Translations under genes and position numbers: made by a program
Shown here: piece after piece, positions 8,178 through 15,514 of the stretch
Numbering within the stretch: position 1 is the stretch's first letter
How the letters are laid out: each line of letters starts with the position of its first letter
Assembly: GCA_002426795.1 (NCBI GenBank)
Contig: DINQ01000002.1
Location: 62,001-126,000, forward strand
DNA length: 64,000 bases
Source: Bacteroidales bacterium UBA5536
GTDB taxonomy: Bacteria > Bacteroidota > Bacteroidia > Bacteroidales > F082
Reading direction: 5' to 3'
Notes under the pieces: generated by a model
Seen by the model: only the letters and a program-made list of their open reading frames with translations
What the model was told of the DNA's origin: nothing
Database searches by the model: none

Positions 8178-8516
8178 TTATTTATTTGACAGCTCACGTT
8201 TTTCAATGATATAGTTCAGCACCAAGGCCAGTCCGCCTGTCAGAAAAATCATCGAAAAATAGGATACTTCTTCATGCAGATTTGTTGTTACGGCCAGGAT
8301 GTTGCCAAGCAAAATCCCAACACCGACACCAATAAACAACATTCCGTAGCGCAAGCTTACACTTTTAGGGCTGTCCTCTTTCTGGTAAAAAATAGAGGCG
8401 TCAACCCCTTTTTCCATCATGGTGAGGCGTTCGCGGCGGCGAACATACAGGAAGAATAGTCCGTAGATCGTGGCAAAAACGATGCCTGTGATCATAATAG
8501 AAGTTACATCAATCAT
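8178..8516 (-). CDS. Small membrane protein, DUF6249-like
   Basis: The 112-residue protein has three predicted membrane segments: about 6-25 (IMITGIVFATIYGLFFLYV), 58-75 and 85-102. A conserved-looking RRRERLTMMEKG stretch follows the first helix. Many Bacteroidota carry such a protein, often annotated DUF6249, and its function is unknown. It lies upstream of the serine hydrolase on the same strand with a 123-bp gap, in which a minus-strand TAATTTTG box (8155-8162) suggests separate transcription of the hydrolase. I cannot assign a role. Confidence 0.7.
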   Translation of the reverse strand: MIDVTSIMITGIVFATIYGLFFLYVRRRERLTMMEKGVDASIFYQKEDSPKSVSLRYGMLFIGVGVGILLGNILAVTTNLHEEVSYFSMIFLTGGLALVLNYIIEKRELSNK

Positions 8517-8659
8517 TTTTTTATAGTTTTAAGGTTCATGATTTTTTTGAATTCGCCCTTTTGACGCAACACTTTTGTTTCGGTTACACCTTCGTTTCAA
8601 ACAAACACTGTTGGTTTGTTAAAATTTTCTGAATCCCGTTTTCAGATCATGAAACAGCT

Positions 8660-8667
8660 TATTTTTG
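8660..8667 (+). promoter_or_regulatory. Bacteroidetes -7 box (TATTTTTG) for the NlpC/P60 gene
   Basis: TATTTTTG matches TAnnTTTG and lies 21 nt before the ATG at 8689. It supports that start rather than the in-frame ATG-less extension to 8665, which would begin inside the promoter. No strong -33 box is seen. Confidence 0.5.
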
Positions 8668-8688
8668 CACGCTTTATATTCGAGATTT

Positions 8689-9261
8689 ATGAGGATTATC
8701 ATCCTTTTTTCTTTGATTATTTTGGCGCAAGTCGCAATTAGTCAAAATATTATCCTATCAAGAGGCATTCCCAAGAACTTGCAGTTAGTTGCAGATCAGC
8801 CAGATTTCTTTAGGCTAAAAAACTCCGTTTCAGCCCCATTGACAGATATTGACAGTCTGTTACGCTTTTCATTTAACTATCTGGGTACGCCTTATCGATA
8901 CGGGGGCAATTCGGTGAAAGGATTTGATTGTAGCGGATTTGTGTCCTATGTATACAGACATTTTGGGTTTGAGCTGCCACATTCGAGCCGCGAGCAGCAA
9001 AGGCTTGGGTTTGCCTTACCGATCGATTCTGTTCAAAAGGGTGATCTGTTGTTTTTCAAGGGCCGTAACTTGCAGAACGGAGCCACAGGACATGTCTCGA
9101 TTGTCGTTGACGTCTCACACGACAAAGGCATACAGATGATACACAGCACAAAATCAGGATTGCGTCTCGACTGGCTTTCTGAAGCACCGTATTACAAAAA
9201 GCGTTTTATCGCCGCCCGGCGCATCATCAGGTCACAATCCCGGCTGGCACTGAATCAGTAA
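8689..9261 (+). CDS. NlpC/P60 (C40) family cell-wall peptidase
   Basis: The start at 8689 gives a 190-residue protein with a signal peptide (MRIIILFSLIILAQVAISQ). The NlpC/P60 domain spans about residues 60-180. The catalytic Cys lies in GFDCSGFVSYV, the His in GHVSIVV, and the third polar residue is probably the His of MIHS. These enzymes cleave D-gamma-glutamyl-meso-diaminopimelate bonds in peptidoglycan stem peptides. A single short catalytic domain without SH3b or LysM repeats is typical of periplasmic recycling or remodelling members. It converges on a C69 dipeptidase gene with only 6 bp between the stops. Confidence 0.9.
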   Translation: MRIIILFSLIILAQVAISQNIILSRGIPKNLQLVADQPDFFRLKNSVSAPLTDIDSLLRFSFNYLGTPYRYGGNSVKGFDCSGFVSYVYRHFGFELPHSSREQQRLGFALPIDSVQKGDLLFFKGRNLQNGATGHVSIVVDVSHDKGIQMIHSTKSGLRLDWLSEAPYYKKRFIAARRIIRSQSRLALNQ

Positions 9262-9267
9262 AGGAGT

Positions 9268-10878
9268 TTAGAATCCCCGTCCGTACATTTCCCAGAAGGT
9301 ACTCTCAAGATCTTTCCATCTGTCTACAGCCGATCCGTTAAAATCGGTTGTGTAACCCGACAGATAAGCGGCTGCATCTTCCTTTTTATCTTCTTTTAAC
9401 AAGGCGGAAACATGCTTTTCGATCATTGGCATATCGTTGATGGCTTTGTTTTCGAGCCACTGAACCTGTTTGCTGATGATCTCTTTCGATCGTCCCCAAT
9501 TAACGGTCGCCAACTTGTTGGCTCTCCTGAAATCCCAAATGGCAGCATCTTCACGGTAACGATGTTGCCCGCAATAATTGAAACTTTCGGGTAGCTTACT
9601 GCTACCGGCAAAAACCGGAATCCTCGGACTCTCGGCCGGATTGTCGAATGACAACCATGACACGCCGCCTACAGCGTCGGGCAACCAGCCTCTGAGCTGC
9701 GTGATATGCGAATAGGAACACCAGGAAACAGAAACAGTGCGCTGAAATTCAACTGTTCCGGGAGCAATGAAATTGAGGGTGTTGCGCAGATCACCTGCCA
9801 TCCATGGATTCGCAATTGGACTGATAATGGTGTCGGTGCCAATAAGCTCACGGTCTTTATTGTAGTTCTTTTTGAGCGTACGGATGTTTTGGGTCATATC
9901 ATATGGGGTGCCATCATAGGTGGCACGGTACAATTCCATGACTTTCTGAACGCTTACTTTTTCTTCCGGTTTCACTGAAAATGGCAATTCGTCCATGTCC
10001 ATCGACAGTTTAAGCGATGGAGCCAATGTGCTGAGCACATAAAATTCTCTGATCATAAATGGCTTGTCGCGATCGGCATAAGCTTTCCAGAATTTGAATG
10101 TTCCTTCTCCGTCCCACAAACCATATTTTTTCGCGACTTCTTCTACGTTATCCGATGCCATAAAAAAATCGGTGTTTTTTCGGTCGATTTCACCAATGCG
10201 TGAAATGTTTGCTGAGATGCCAATATGATCATCCGGAATGCGTTGTGCGGCCCAGACTCCACCAATCTGATCGGGACCTTCACCCAAAATTTCCATTTGC
10301 CAAACTTCTTTGGTGTCGGCAATGGTGATGCATTCGCCCCAGTCGCCATAGCCATATTCTTTGATCAGTGACCCGATCAGTTTGATGGCATCACGGGCAT
10401 TGTCGCAGCGCTGCAAAGCAACCCGCTGCAATTCTTCGATCAGGAACATGCCGTTTTTATTCACCAGGGTATCGGGACCCACAAAAGTGGTTTCGCCCAT
10501 GGCGAGCTGTTTTTCATTTAAACTGGGATAGGCTGTATTGAGGAAGGCGTAGGTGTATGCAACCTGCGGAATTTCGCCGGCTAGAACCAGGTTTCTGGTA
10601 TCCCAGGGTGTTTCGGTGTGCAGCTTTCCTTTATAGATTTTGCAGACAGCCGTGTCAGCATGATCGGCCGCGGGTTCCATTCTCACCCAGGTACGATAAT
10701 TTCCATCGCAGGTATGGGCTGTTATTACTGAGCCATCAGTTGATGCCTGCTTTCCGACCATGATGCTGGTGCAGGTTTCGCCAAAATAAAGGTCTCCGGG
10801 ATTTTGCTGCGCAAACAGTGTAAAACATGAAAACAACAGCAGAGAAAGGAAAGTAGAACGCATTGTCATAAATTTCAA
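9268..10878 (-). CDS. C69 family dipeptidase (peptidase U34 type)
   Basis: The 536-residue protein has a signal peptide followed by the N-terminal nucleophile motif GETCTSIMVGKQASTDGSV. Its Cys becomes the catalytic residue after processing, as in the Ntn-hydrolase family of C69 dipeptidases (PepD-like). Signal peptide plus family indicate hydrolysis of dipeptides in the periplasm. The start could be 10878, 10869 or 10863 (MRSTFLSLLL); the last gives the neatest signal peptide. The full family length is present and no residue seems missing. Together with the S46, tricorn and NlpC/P60 genes of this window it points to a peptide-using lifestyle. Confidence 0.88.
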   Translation of the reverse strand: MKFMTMRSTFLSLLLFSCFTLFAQQNPGDLYFGETCTSIMVGKQASTDGSVITAHTCDGNYRTWVRMEPAADHADTAVCKIYKGKLHTETPWDTRNLVLAGEIPQVAYTYAFLNTAYPSLNEKQLAMGETTFVGPDTLVNKNGMFLIEELQRVALQRCDNARDAIKLIGSLIKEYGYGDWGECITIADTKEVWQMEILGEGPDQIGGVWAAQRIPDDHIGISANISRIGEIDRKNTDFFMASDNVEEVAKKYGLWDGEGTFKFWKAYADRDKPFMIREFYVLSTLAPSLKLSMDMDELPFSVKPEEKVSVQKVMELYRATYDGTPYDMTQNIRTLKKNYNKDRELIGTDTIISPIANPWMAGDLRNTLNFIAPGTVEFQRTVSVSWCSYSHITQLRGWLPDAVGGVSWLSFDNPAESPRIPVFAGSSKLPESFNYCGQHRYREDAAIWDFRRANKLATVNWGRSKEIISKQVQWLENKAINDMPMIEKHVSALLKEDKKEDAAAYLSGYTTDFNGSAVDRWKDLESTFWEMYGRGF

Positions 10879-10904
10879 ATTTGGCTATAAAAGTAACCAA
10901 ATTC

Positions 10905-10934
10905 ATAAAAAAACGCCGGCTAAAAACCGACGTT
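10905..10934 (-). terminator. Intrinsic terminator of the ECF-sigma operon
   Basis: On the minus strand an 8-bp stem (10927-10934 with 10912-10919, one G-T pair, 7-nt loop) is followed by seven T. It lies about 30 bp after the stop of the last barrel gene. Confidence 0.75.
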
Positions 10935-10964
10935 CTCATGTTTACCTCTAAAAAAACAAAAAAC

Positions 10965-11588
10965 CTAGAACTTACCAAATTTGAGTGAAAAACCTGCGTT
11001 CAGGCCATTTAATACATCTTGATCCATTCCGGAAAGGTGAACTGCTGAAGTATGGCGATATGATGCGCCGATTGCAAGGCGCATAAAACGGACTACATTA
11101 AATTCGATTTCAACACCTGGTTCAATCACAAAAAAAGCGTCTGACTCCCAAACTGCGGGATTTTGAAAGGAGTCGTATTGCCACCAGTTATAATTTACCA
11201 ACGACACGCCACCAGCGCCAATGATCACAGGAAAAGCCAAATGCACAGGCGAAAAAGGGGCGAGCACCGGTTCAATCAACAGCCCGCCATACCCACCAGC
11301 CAGATTCAGGTCTTCGTTGTTGCCCAACTGGTTGTTGTAGCTGATGTCGTTTATAAAACCATTCCCGGCAATACCCAATGTGAGAATGTGGTCGATCACC
11401 CATCCACCTTTGATTCCGGTCATAAATGCATCCTTTCCATAGATGCTACCATACGAAAAGGTTAGCGCGCCATAACCACCATGAGAAATATGCTGACGGT
11501 TTCCGAAAACTGTACGGAAATTTTCTTCCTGTGCTGTTGCCCAGACTGAAAGCAGGGCAAAAATTGTAATAAAGACGGATTTTTTCAT
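10965..11588 (-). CDS. Outer-membrane beta-barrel protein
   Basis: The 207-residue protein has a signal peptide (KKSVFITIFALLSVWATAQ) and alternating hydrophobic/polar strands rich in Gly and aromatic residues. It ends in Phe (SLKFGKF), the usual barrel signature for BAM insertion. The family is not recognised beyond a small porin-like barrel. It is the last gene of the ECF-sigma operon, 31 bp after a second barrel gene, and is followed by a terminator. A role in envelope stress output is inferred from position only. Confidence 0.7.
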   Translation of the reverse strand: MKKSVFITIFALLSVWATAQEENFRTVFGNRQHISHGGYGALTFSYGSIYGKDAFMTGIKGGWVIDHILTLGIAGNGFINDISYNNQLGNNEDLNLAGGYGGLLIEPVLAPFSPVHLAFPVIIGAGGVSLVNYNWWQYDSFQNPAVWESDAFFVIEPGVEIEFNVVRFMRLAIGASYRHTSAVHLSGMDQDVLNGLNAGFSLKFGKF

Positions 11589-11619
11589 GTTATATTTTTT
11601 TTAAATTGTTATTCGTTTT

Positions 11620-12123
11620 TTAAAAATGATATTTTACCGAGAAAGCCATATCGCCCATAGATAACCGAAAAATCCGATGTCCGAAAAGCTCGAAGAACGG
11701 CTTATAATCAATCGCAAAGCTTATTGGAACAGTATAAATCCGGTACTCGATTCCTATAACACCATCGGCACCAATAACTGGCCGTGTTGCTGTATTGCCA
11801 TCAGCTGCATTGTTGCTACGATCGAGATACCACAGCAAGGTTTTGTTGCTGGTGAAGCCAGCATGCAGGCCTGCACCGTAATAGACAAAAAACTGATCTG
11901 CATTGTGCAATCGCAATGGATCAACGCTAATAAGCATTGCGGTTAACTGCATGCCATGGTCTCTGAAACTTAGTAAAACACCAGTTGCGCGGTCTTCCTG
12001 ATAGTAATATTGGTACGTTGGCCCGTTGCTCAGTCCGCCACGGAGCCCAACAGCATGTTTCATATATTGTGCAGCCAGGGCCTGACTGAGAAGTAAAAAA
12101 AGAAAGAGTATCTTAAACTTCAT
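11620..12123 (-). CDS. Outer-membrane beta-barrel protein, short
   Basis: The 167-residue protein starts with a signal peptide ending near ALAAQ and then shows amphipathic beta-strands (HAVGLRGGLSNGP, FVYYGAGLHAGF, VIGADGVIGIEYRIY), ending in KYHF. Length and strand pattern fit a small eight-strand barrel with one protein-specific insertion (about 100-115). It lies between the DUF2807 lipoprotein and the other barrel gene in the ECF-sigma operon, with short gaps of about 31-33 bp. No specific function can be given. Confidence 0.7.
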   Translation of the reverse strand: MKFKILFLFLLLSQALAAQYMKHAVGLRGGLSNGPTYQYYYQEDRATGVLLSFRDHGMQLTAMLISVDPLRLHNADQFFVYYGAGLHAGFTSNKTLLWYLDRSNNAADGNTATRPVIGADGVIGIEYRIYTVPISFAIDYKPFFELFGHRIFRLSMGDMAFSVKYHF

Positions 12124-12156
12124 CTGTTGATTTTTTTTGAAGTTGAGGCAGCGGGA

Positions 12157-12891
12157 CTACTGTCTGATGATGCGTCCTGATCCCGAAATGCGTTGCGTAA
12201 CAGCAGGATTTCCACGGTAGTAAATGTTACCACTACCGCTGATAACTGCATCAAGTAAGTTATTCACACGCAAATACATATTTCCCGATCCCGTTATTGT
12301 GGCATAGCATTTTTGTTGCTCCAGATCATAACCGTAGATATTTCCCGAACCACTGATTTTGAAGTCGCCAGTTTCGGTAATGCCCGATATCTCAATGACG
12401 CCAGAGCCTGTTATTGTTGCTTCAACAAAAAGCGCGTCGACATCGATGTCAATCTTGCCCGAACCATTCAGGTTGAGATAAAGCTCCTCGAGATAGAGGT
12501 CATAGGCCGAAACGTATCCCGATCCATTCAGCTCAATAGCATCAACAAAGGGAGAATAAACCGTAATCAACATGGGCATGGTGTTGTTGATGCAACGGTT
12601 GTTGTCGGTTTCGATGATTAGCCGGTTTCCTGAGACTACTGTACGGATGTATTGTAACAGATTTGACTCGGCATCAACCCTGATCTCTGGGCTGTTTCCA
12701 GGCAATATCCTAACCTCGAATGATCCATTGTTTACAATCTCATTGAATGACGACGGATAACGGGTTTCCACCATTGGGGAACCATTGCCGTTGATGCATT
12801 GCAAATCTTTGAGGCACCCGCTCATGGTCAGCATCAAGCCAAATAACCCAATGAGCGAGAATGTTGCGGAGGTTTTCAGTATATTTTTCAT
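12157..12891 (-). CDS. Head GIN (DUF2807) lipoprotein, beta-helix
   Basis: The 244-residue protein has a lipoprotein signal with Cys in TMSGCLKD. The rest is a right-handed beta-helix type DUF2807 domain recognised by its regularly spaced Gly-Ser-Gly turns: ELNGSGY, LNGSGKI, ITGSGVI, ISGSGNI, ITGSGNM, ISGSGNI and ISGSGRI. Such putative auto-transporter-like head domains are frequent in Bacteroidota, often near ECF-sigma or RagB-like genes, with no known activity. It sits 86 bp after the related DUF4097-like protein in the sigma operon. Attachment to the inner or outer membrane cannot be decided. Confidence 0.85.
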   Translation of the reverse strand: MKNILKTSATFSLIGLFGLMLTMSGCLKDLQCINGNGSPMVETRYPSSFNEIVNNGSFEVRILPGNSPEIRVDAESNLLQYIRTVVSGNRLIIETDNNRCINNTMPMLITVYSPFVDAIELNGSGYVSAYDLYLEELYLNLNGSGKIDIDVDALFVEATITGSGVIEISGITETGDFKISGSGNIYGYDLEQQKCYATITGSGNMYLRVNNLLDAVISGSGNIYYRGNPAVTQRISGSGRIIRQ

Positions 12892-12977
12892 GAGATATGG
12901 TTTTCAATTTTCTGATGATCTAAATGACGCAGTGTTCGAGGAATGGTTGCAGCCATGGGCAATTTTTTTATTCTTGA

Positions 12978-14057
12978 CTAAAAAATTGTGAGCTCGCCAC
13001 CTGTGAGGTTGAATTTAAGCACTTTCTTGGGAGCAACACCAAACGAACCCTTTACATAGTGCATGCCTAAGGCTTCATCCAATACTTTGTCTTCCAAAAT
13101 TTTAAGGGATGAGGGCAAACTGACGCGGCACTTTTTACTATAGGTAACTTCAACATCGGCGGCAACTTCGGGCAAACGGTATGCGCTTACAATGGTGAAA
13201 TTACTGGTCAGCTGTAAATACTGAAGACGTTGGTTGATCTTCATGAGGTTGAGCGTGCCATAGTCTGTGGCAAGCATCAGTTCGCGGTCGAGTTCGCCAA
13301 GATTGATGCGTGAGAAAGAAGAGCTTCCAGTGATAGAAACCACTTTTTCGAAGGTGATTTTGTCGCGACGCGAATAAATCCGGGCTGTTTCAATTTCCGA
13401 CATGAGTAAAGTGGAGGAGCGACTGTCGAGCTGCAATTTTTCGATGGATTTCACATTTACTTCGGCAAAATTCAACTTCAGATTGGCTTCCTGCATGGAG
13501 CTGATATCAGCATTGCCAAATTCGAGATCGATCGTTGTCGGGCTTTCAAAACTGACCGCCTGTATGTTTCCGTTCGATACGCTCAAGTCAGCCTTGCCCT
13601 TGTGTGCCCCACTGTAAACGCTTCCGAAGCGGTTTTCAATTTTCAGGCTCACATCGTCGGGCAGGTAAACGGTATAATCTATTGTGGCTGCATTGCTGGT
13701 GTTAAGCACGGCTTTGGTAAGGTCGGACAATTCGTTCCAGATGCTTCCTGAACTCAGGAAAGTGGTTTTGGCAATGACAAAATAGGGGGTTTCGGTAAAG
13801 TCGATGCTGATTTCGTCAAAAACCTTATCAACTTTTGATTGTTTGGCATCGCTCACGCGCACCTCCACTTCAAAACGCACTGAGTCTTTTTCCCACTGAA
13901 CAAGGTGGATGTTGCCATATTTATTGGAAACATTTACTTCCGTTTTTGGGCTTATCCGATAGCTTTTGGAGTATTTTTTTGATCGTTCAAAAACCTGAGC
14001 TGACAAAGAAACCGATGCGAGCAGTAGCAATGCCGTCAGCATGTGTTTATAATACAT
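12978..14057 (-). CDS. Secreted DUF4097-like beta-helix protein of the ECF-sigma operon
   Basis: The start at 14057 is chosen because a strong Shine-Dalgarno (AAGGAGGT on the minus strand) stands 5 nt before this ATG; an upstream ATG at 14075 has none. The 359-residue product has a signal peptide ending VSLSAQ. The body consists of short beta repeats (INVSNKYGNIHLVQW, LKIENRFGSVYSGAHKG, LSVSNGNIQAVSFES), typical of DUF4097-type beta-helices. It overlaps the end of the anti-sigma gene by 11 nt, so translation is probably coupled. In Bacteroidota such proteins often follow an ECF sigma/anti-sigma pair. Their role at the envelope is unknown. Confidence 0.8.
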   Translation of the reverse strand: MYYKHMLTALLLLASVSLSAQVFERSKKYSKSYRISPKTEVNVSNKYGNIHLVQWEKDSVRFEVEVRVSDAKQSKVDKVFDEISIDFTETPYFVIAKTTFLSSGSIWNELSDLTKAVLNTSNAATIDYTVYLPDDVSLKIENRFGSVYSGAHKGKADLSVSNGNIQAVSFESPTTIDLEFGNADISSMQEANLKLNFAEVNVKSIEKLQLDSRSSTLLMSEIETARIYSRRDKITFEKVVSITGSSSFSRINLGELDRELMLATDYGTLNLMKINQRLQYLQLTSNFTIVSAYRLPEVAADVEVTYSKKCRVSLPSSLKILEDKVLDEALGMHYVKGSFGVAPKKVLKFNLTGGELTIF

Positions 14058-14601
14058 GATGTACCTCCTTTTCATATGGGTTGTTCACCTCTTTGAGTTG
14101 TTGTAGCATGTCTTCAAGTATTTCGAGTTTAAGTCTGTACGATTGCACCATGGCTTCGATCACTTCTTCGGAGGCTACGCGATCATTCAGGTCGACTGAC
14201 ATCTCGTCAAAGGCCTGTTCGAGCTCGGCAAAGGATTGCTCTATTTCGGCCTTTACCTGAGGATCATTTCCCGACAACTGATAGAGCTGCAACTCCTTCT
14301 GGTTGATCAAGGCTGAGTAATATACCTTGGCTTCCATGAGCATTTCCAGTTCAGGGGTCTTTTCAGTTTGTGCCTGATTCTGTAAGGGTTGTGGGGCTGT
14401 TTGCATCCAATGGCTAAACAGATAGCCGGCAACGAAAATAGCAGCTGCGGCAGCCATTTTCAACAGCAATGATTTTGAGATCAGGTATTTGCGTGGCGGT
14501 GTCACTTTTGCAATGCTTTGCCAGACATTTTCACCTGGTTCGAATACATCGAAAGCTTCGCGGTTTTCGCGCACAAATTGTTCCAGTCGATCAGTTTTCA
14601 T
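14047..14601 (-). CDS. Membrane anti-sigma factor
   Basis: The 184-residue protein has a cytoplasmic N-terminus (about 1-48), one membrane helix (about 49-66, LKMAAAAAIFVAGYLFSHW) and a periplasmic part rich in Leu, Glu and Gln that probably forms helices or a coiled coil (about 85-175). Single-helix proteins directly after an ECF sigma gene are usually its anti-sigma factor. No zinc-binding HxxxCxxC motif is present. The start overlaps the sigma gene by 11 nt, indicating coupled synthesis. The identification rests on arrangement and topology, not on a sharp motif. Confidence 0.8.
   Translation of the reverse strand: MKTDRLEQFVRENREAFDVFEPGENVWQSIAKVTPPRKYLISKSLLLKMAAAAAIFVAGYLFSHWMQTAPQPLQNQAQTEKTPELEMLMEAKVYYSALINQKELQLYQLSGNDPQVKAEIEQSFAELEQAFDEMSVDLNDRVASEEVIEAMVQSYRLKLEILEDMLQQLKEVNNPYEKEVHHVL
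14063..14070 (-). promoter_or_regulatory. Strong Shine-Dalgarno deciding the start at 14057
   Basis: On the minus strand AAGGAGGT ends 5 nt before ATG 14057. Such a full-length SD is rare in Bacteroidota and lies inside the anti-sigma coding region, so it boosts translation of the secreted protein relative to the anti-sigma factor. Confidence 0.7.
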
Positions 14602-15145
14602 AAACCTGCTGTTTTAAAATTTCTTTTACCCTGAGCCGGGCGCGCATATATTGTGATTTTGAGTTGGAGACACTGATATTCAATATCTCTGAGATCTCAT
14701 TGTGGTCATAACCTTCGAGCAGATACAAAGAAAAAATCATGCGGCTTCCGTTGGGTAATTGTTCCATTGCACGCCGGATACTTTCAACCGTGAGTTCAAA
14801 ATCTTCTTTTTCTTCCTCAGGCTTTTGTTCAAAAGGGGCCATGTCTTCCAGGAAATGCAAATCGGCTTTTCGCCTACGGTGCTCGTTGATGCACCTATTA
14901 ATGACGATCCGTTTGAGCCATGCACCAAAAGTCGATTCAAACCGAAACGAAGATAATCGTCTGAAAGCCTCTGCGAATGCCTCCTGTAACATGTCTTCAG
15001 CGTCTTCGCGATGTTCCATCATGCGGAAGCAAATGTTGAACATTTGTCGTGCATAAAGCTGATAAAGCCGGTACTGAGCCTTTTTACTACCCAGAATACT
15101 CGCTTCAATTAAATCGCGATGTATGCTTAACTCAACTGTTTCCAA
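14591..15145 (-). CDS. ECF-family RNA polymerase sigma factor
   Basis: The 184-residue protein has region 2 (about 20-90; REDAEDMLQEAFAEAFRRL and FGAWLKRIVINRCINEHRRRK) for core binding and -10 recognition, and region 4 (about 120-178; MEQLPNGSRMIFSLYLLEG and HNEISEILNISVSNSKSQYMRAR) with the helix-turn-helix. Regions 1 and 3 are absent, as expected for ECF factors. It heads a six-gene operon with the anti-sigma factor, two beta-helix proteins and two outer-membrane barrels, so it probably responds to envelope conditions. A TATATTTG box upstream (plus 15259-15266, minus strand) suggests expression by the housekeeping sigma factor. Confidence 0.93.
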   Translation of the reverse strand: METVELSIHRDLIEASILGSKKAQYRLYQLYARQMFNICFRMMEHREDAEDMLQEAFAEAFRRLSSFRFESTFGAWLKRIVINRCINEHRRRKADLHFLEDMAPFEQKPEEEKEDFELTVESIRRAMEQLPNGSRMIFSLYLLEGYDHNEISEILNISVSNSKSQYMRARLRVKEILKQQVYEN

Positions 15146-15258
15146 GCTGCGACTATTTGACTTTTTCTGTTGATAGTGACAAACAAAGCCAGCTAGGGTT
15201 GCAATTTGTCGCTATATTCTATGTTTATTCCAGAATGATGAACGTGCCGAATCCTACG

Positions 15259-15266
15259 CAAATATA
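15259..15266 (-). promoter_or_regulatory. -7 box (TATATTTG) for the ECF-sigma operon
   Basis: On the minus strand TATATTTG matches TAnnTTTG and would give a leader of about 105 nt. No convincing -33 element is present at the usual distance. Confidence 0.4.
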
Positions 15267-15317
15267 GCGCATCATGTTCACAATAAACGATTTAACAAGA
15301 TATAAAAATTTTTAGAG

Positions 15318-15348
15318 TTGCGCTTTATATGAAATTTCTTTACATTTG
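15318..15348 (+). promoter_or_regulatory. Bacteroidetes promoter of tnaA (TTG, N20, TACATTTG)
   Basis: A -33 TTG (15318-15320) and a -7 TACATTTG (15341-15348) are exactly 20 nt apart, the expected spacing for the Bacteroidota primary sigma factor. Transcription should begin near 15352-15356, about 160 nt before tnaA. Confidence 0.65.
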
Positions 15349-15352
15349 AGCG

Positions 15353-15512
15353 ATGCAAACCGTTGCCAAGAGCATGAGTTATTATCCTACATCCAAGCGT
15401 AATTTCCTCAATATTAAAGAGCGCGACCGTTTCTGATCCGTTATCTGAGGTAGGACATCCCATTAAAAATGTCAATATTTCCCTTTTTAAGTAGATAATG
15501 TAAGATCAGAAA
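15353..15512 (+). promoter_or_regulatory. tnaA leader with 27-codon ORF and start-occluding inverted repeat
   Basis: An ATG at 15353 opens a 27-codon ORF ending with TGA at 15434-15436; an internal ATG at 15374 gives a shorter version. TTTCTGATC (15430-15438), which contains this stop codon, is perfectly complementary to GATCAGAAA (15504-15512), which ends 2 nt before the tnaA ATG. The paired form would hide the tnaA ribosome site, and a ribosome at the leader stop would open it. This is structure seen in sequence; the regulatory role is inference. The peptide has no Trp, unlike TnaC of E. coli. Confidence 0.4.
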
Positions 15513-15514
15513 TC

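Larger units (their letters stand above)
15146..15514. other. 369-bp divergent control region between the ECF-sigma operon and tnaA
   Basis: The region holds a minus-strand -7 box for the sigma operon (15259-15266), a well-formed plus-strand promoter for tnaA (15318-15348), and about 160 nt of tnaA leader with a small ORF and a long-distance inverted repeat. Nothing else is evident. Confidence 0.6.

Noticed and set aside
15353..15436. TnaC-type tryptophan-sensing leader peptide
   Set aside because: The 27-codon ORF has no Trp codon and no rut/Rho-type features, so it is not called TnaC; only the pairing with the tnaA start is reported.
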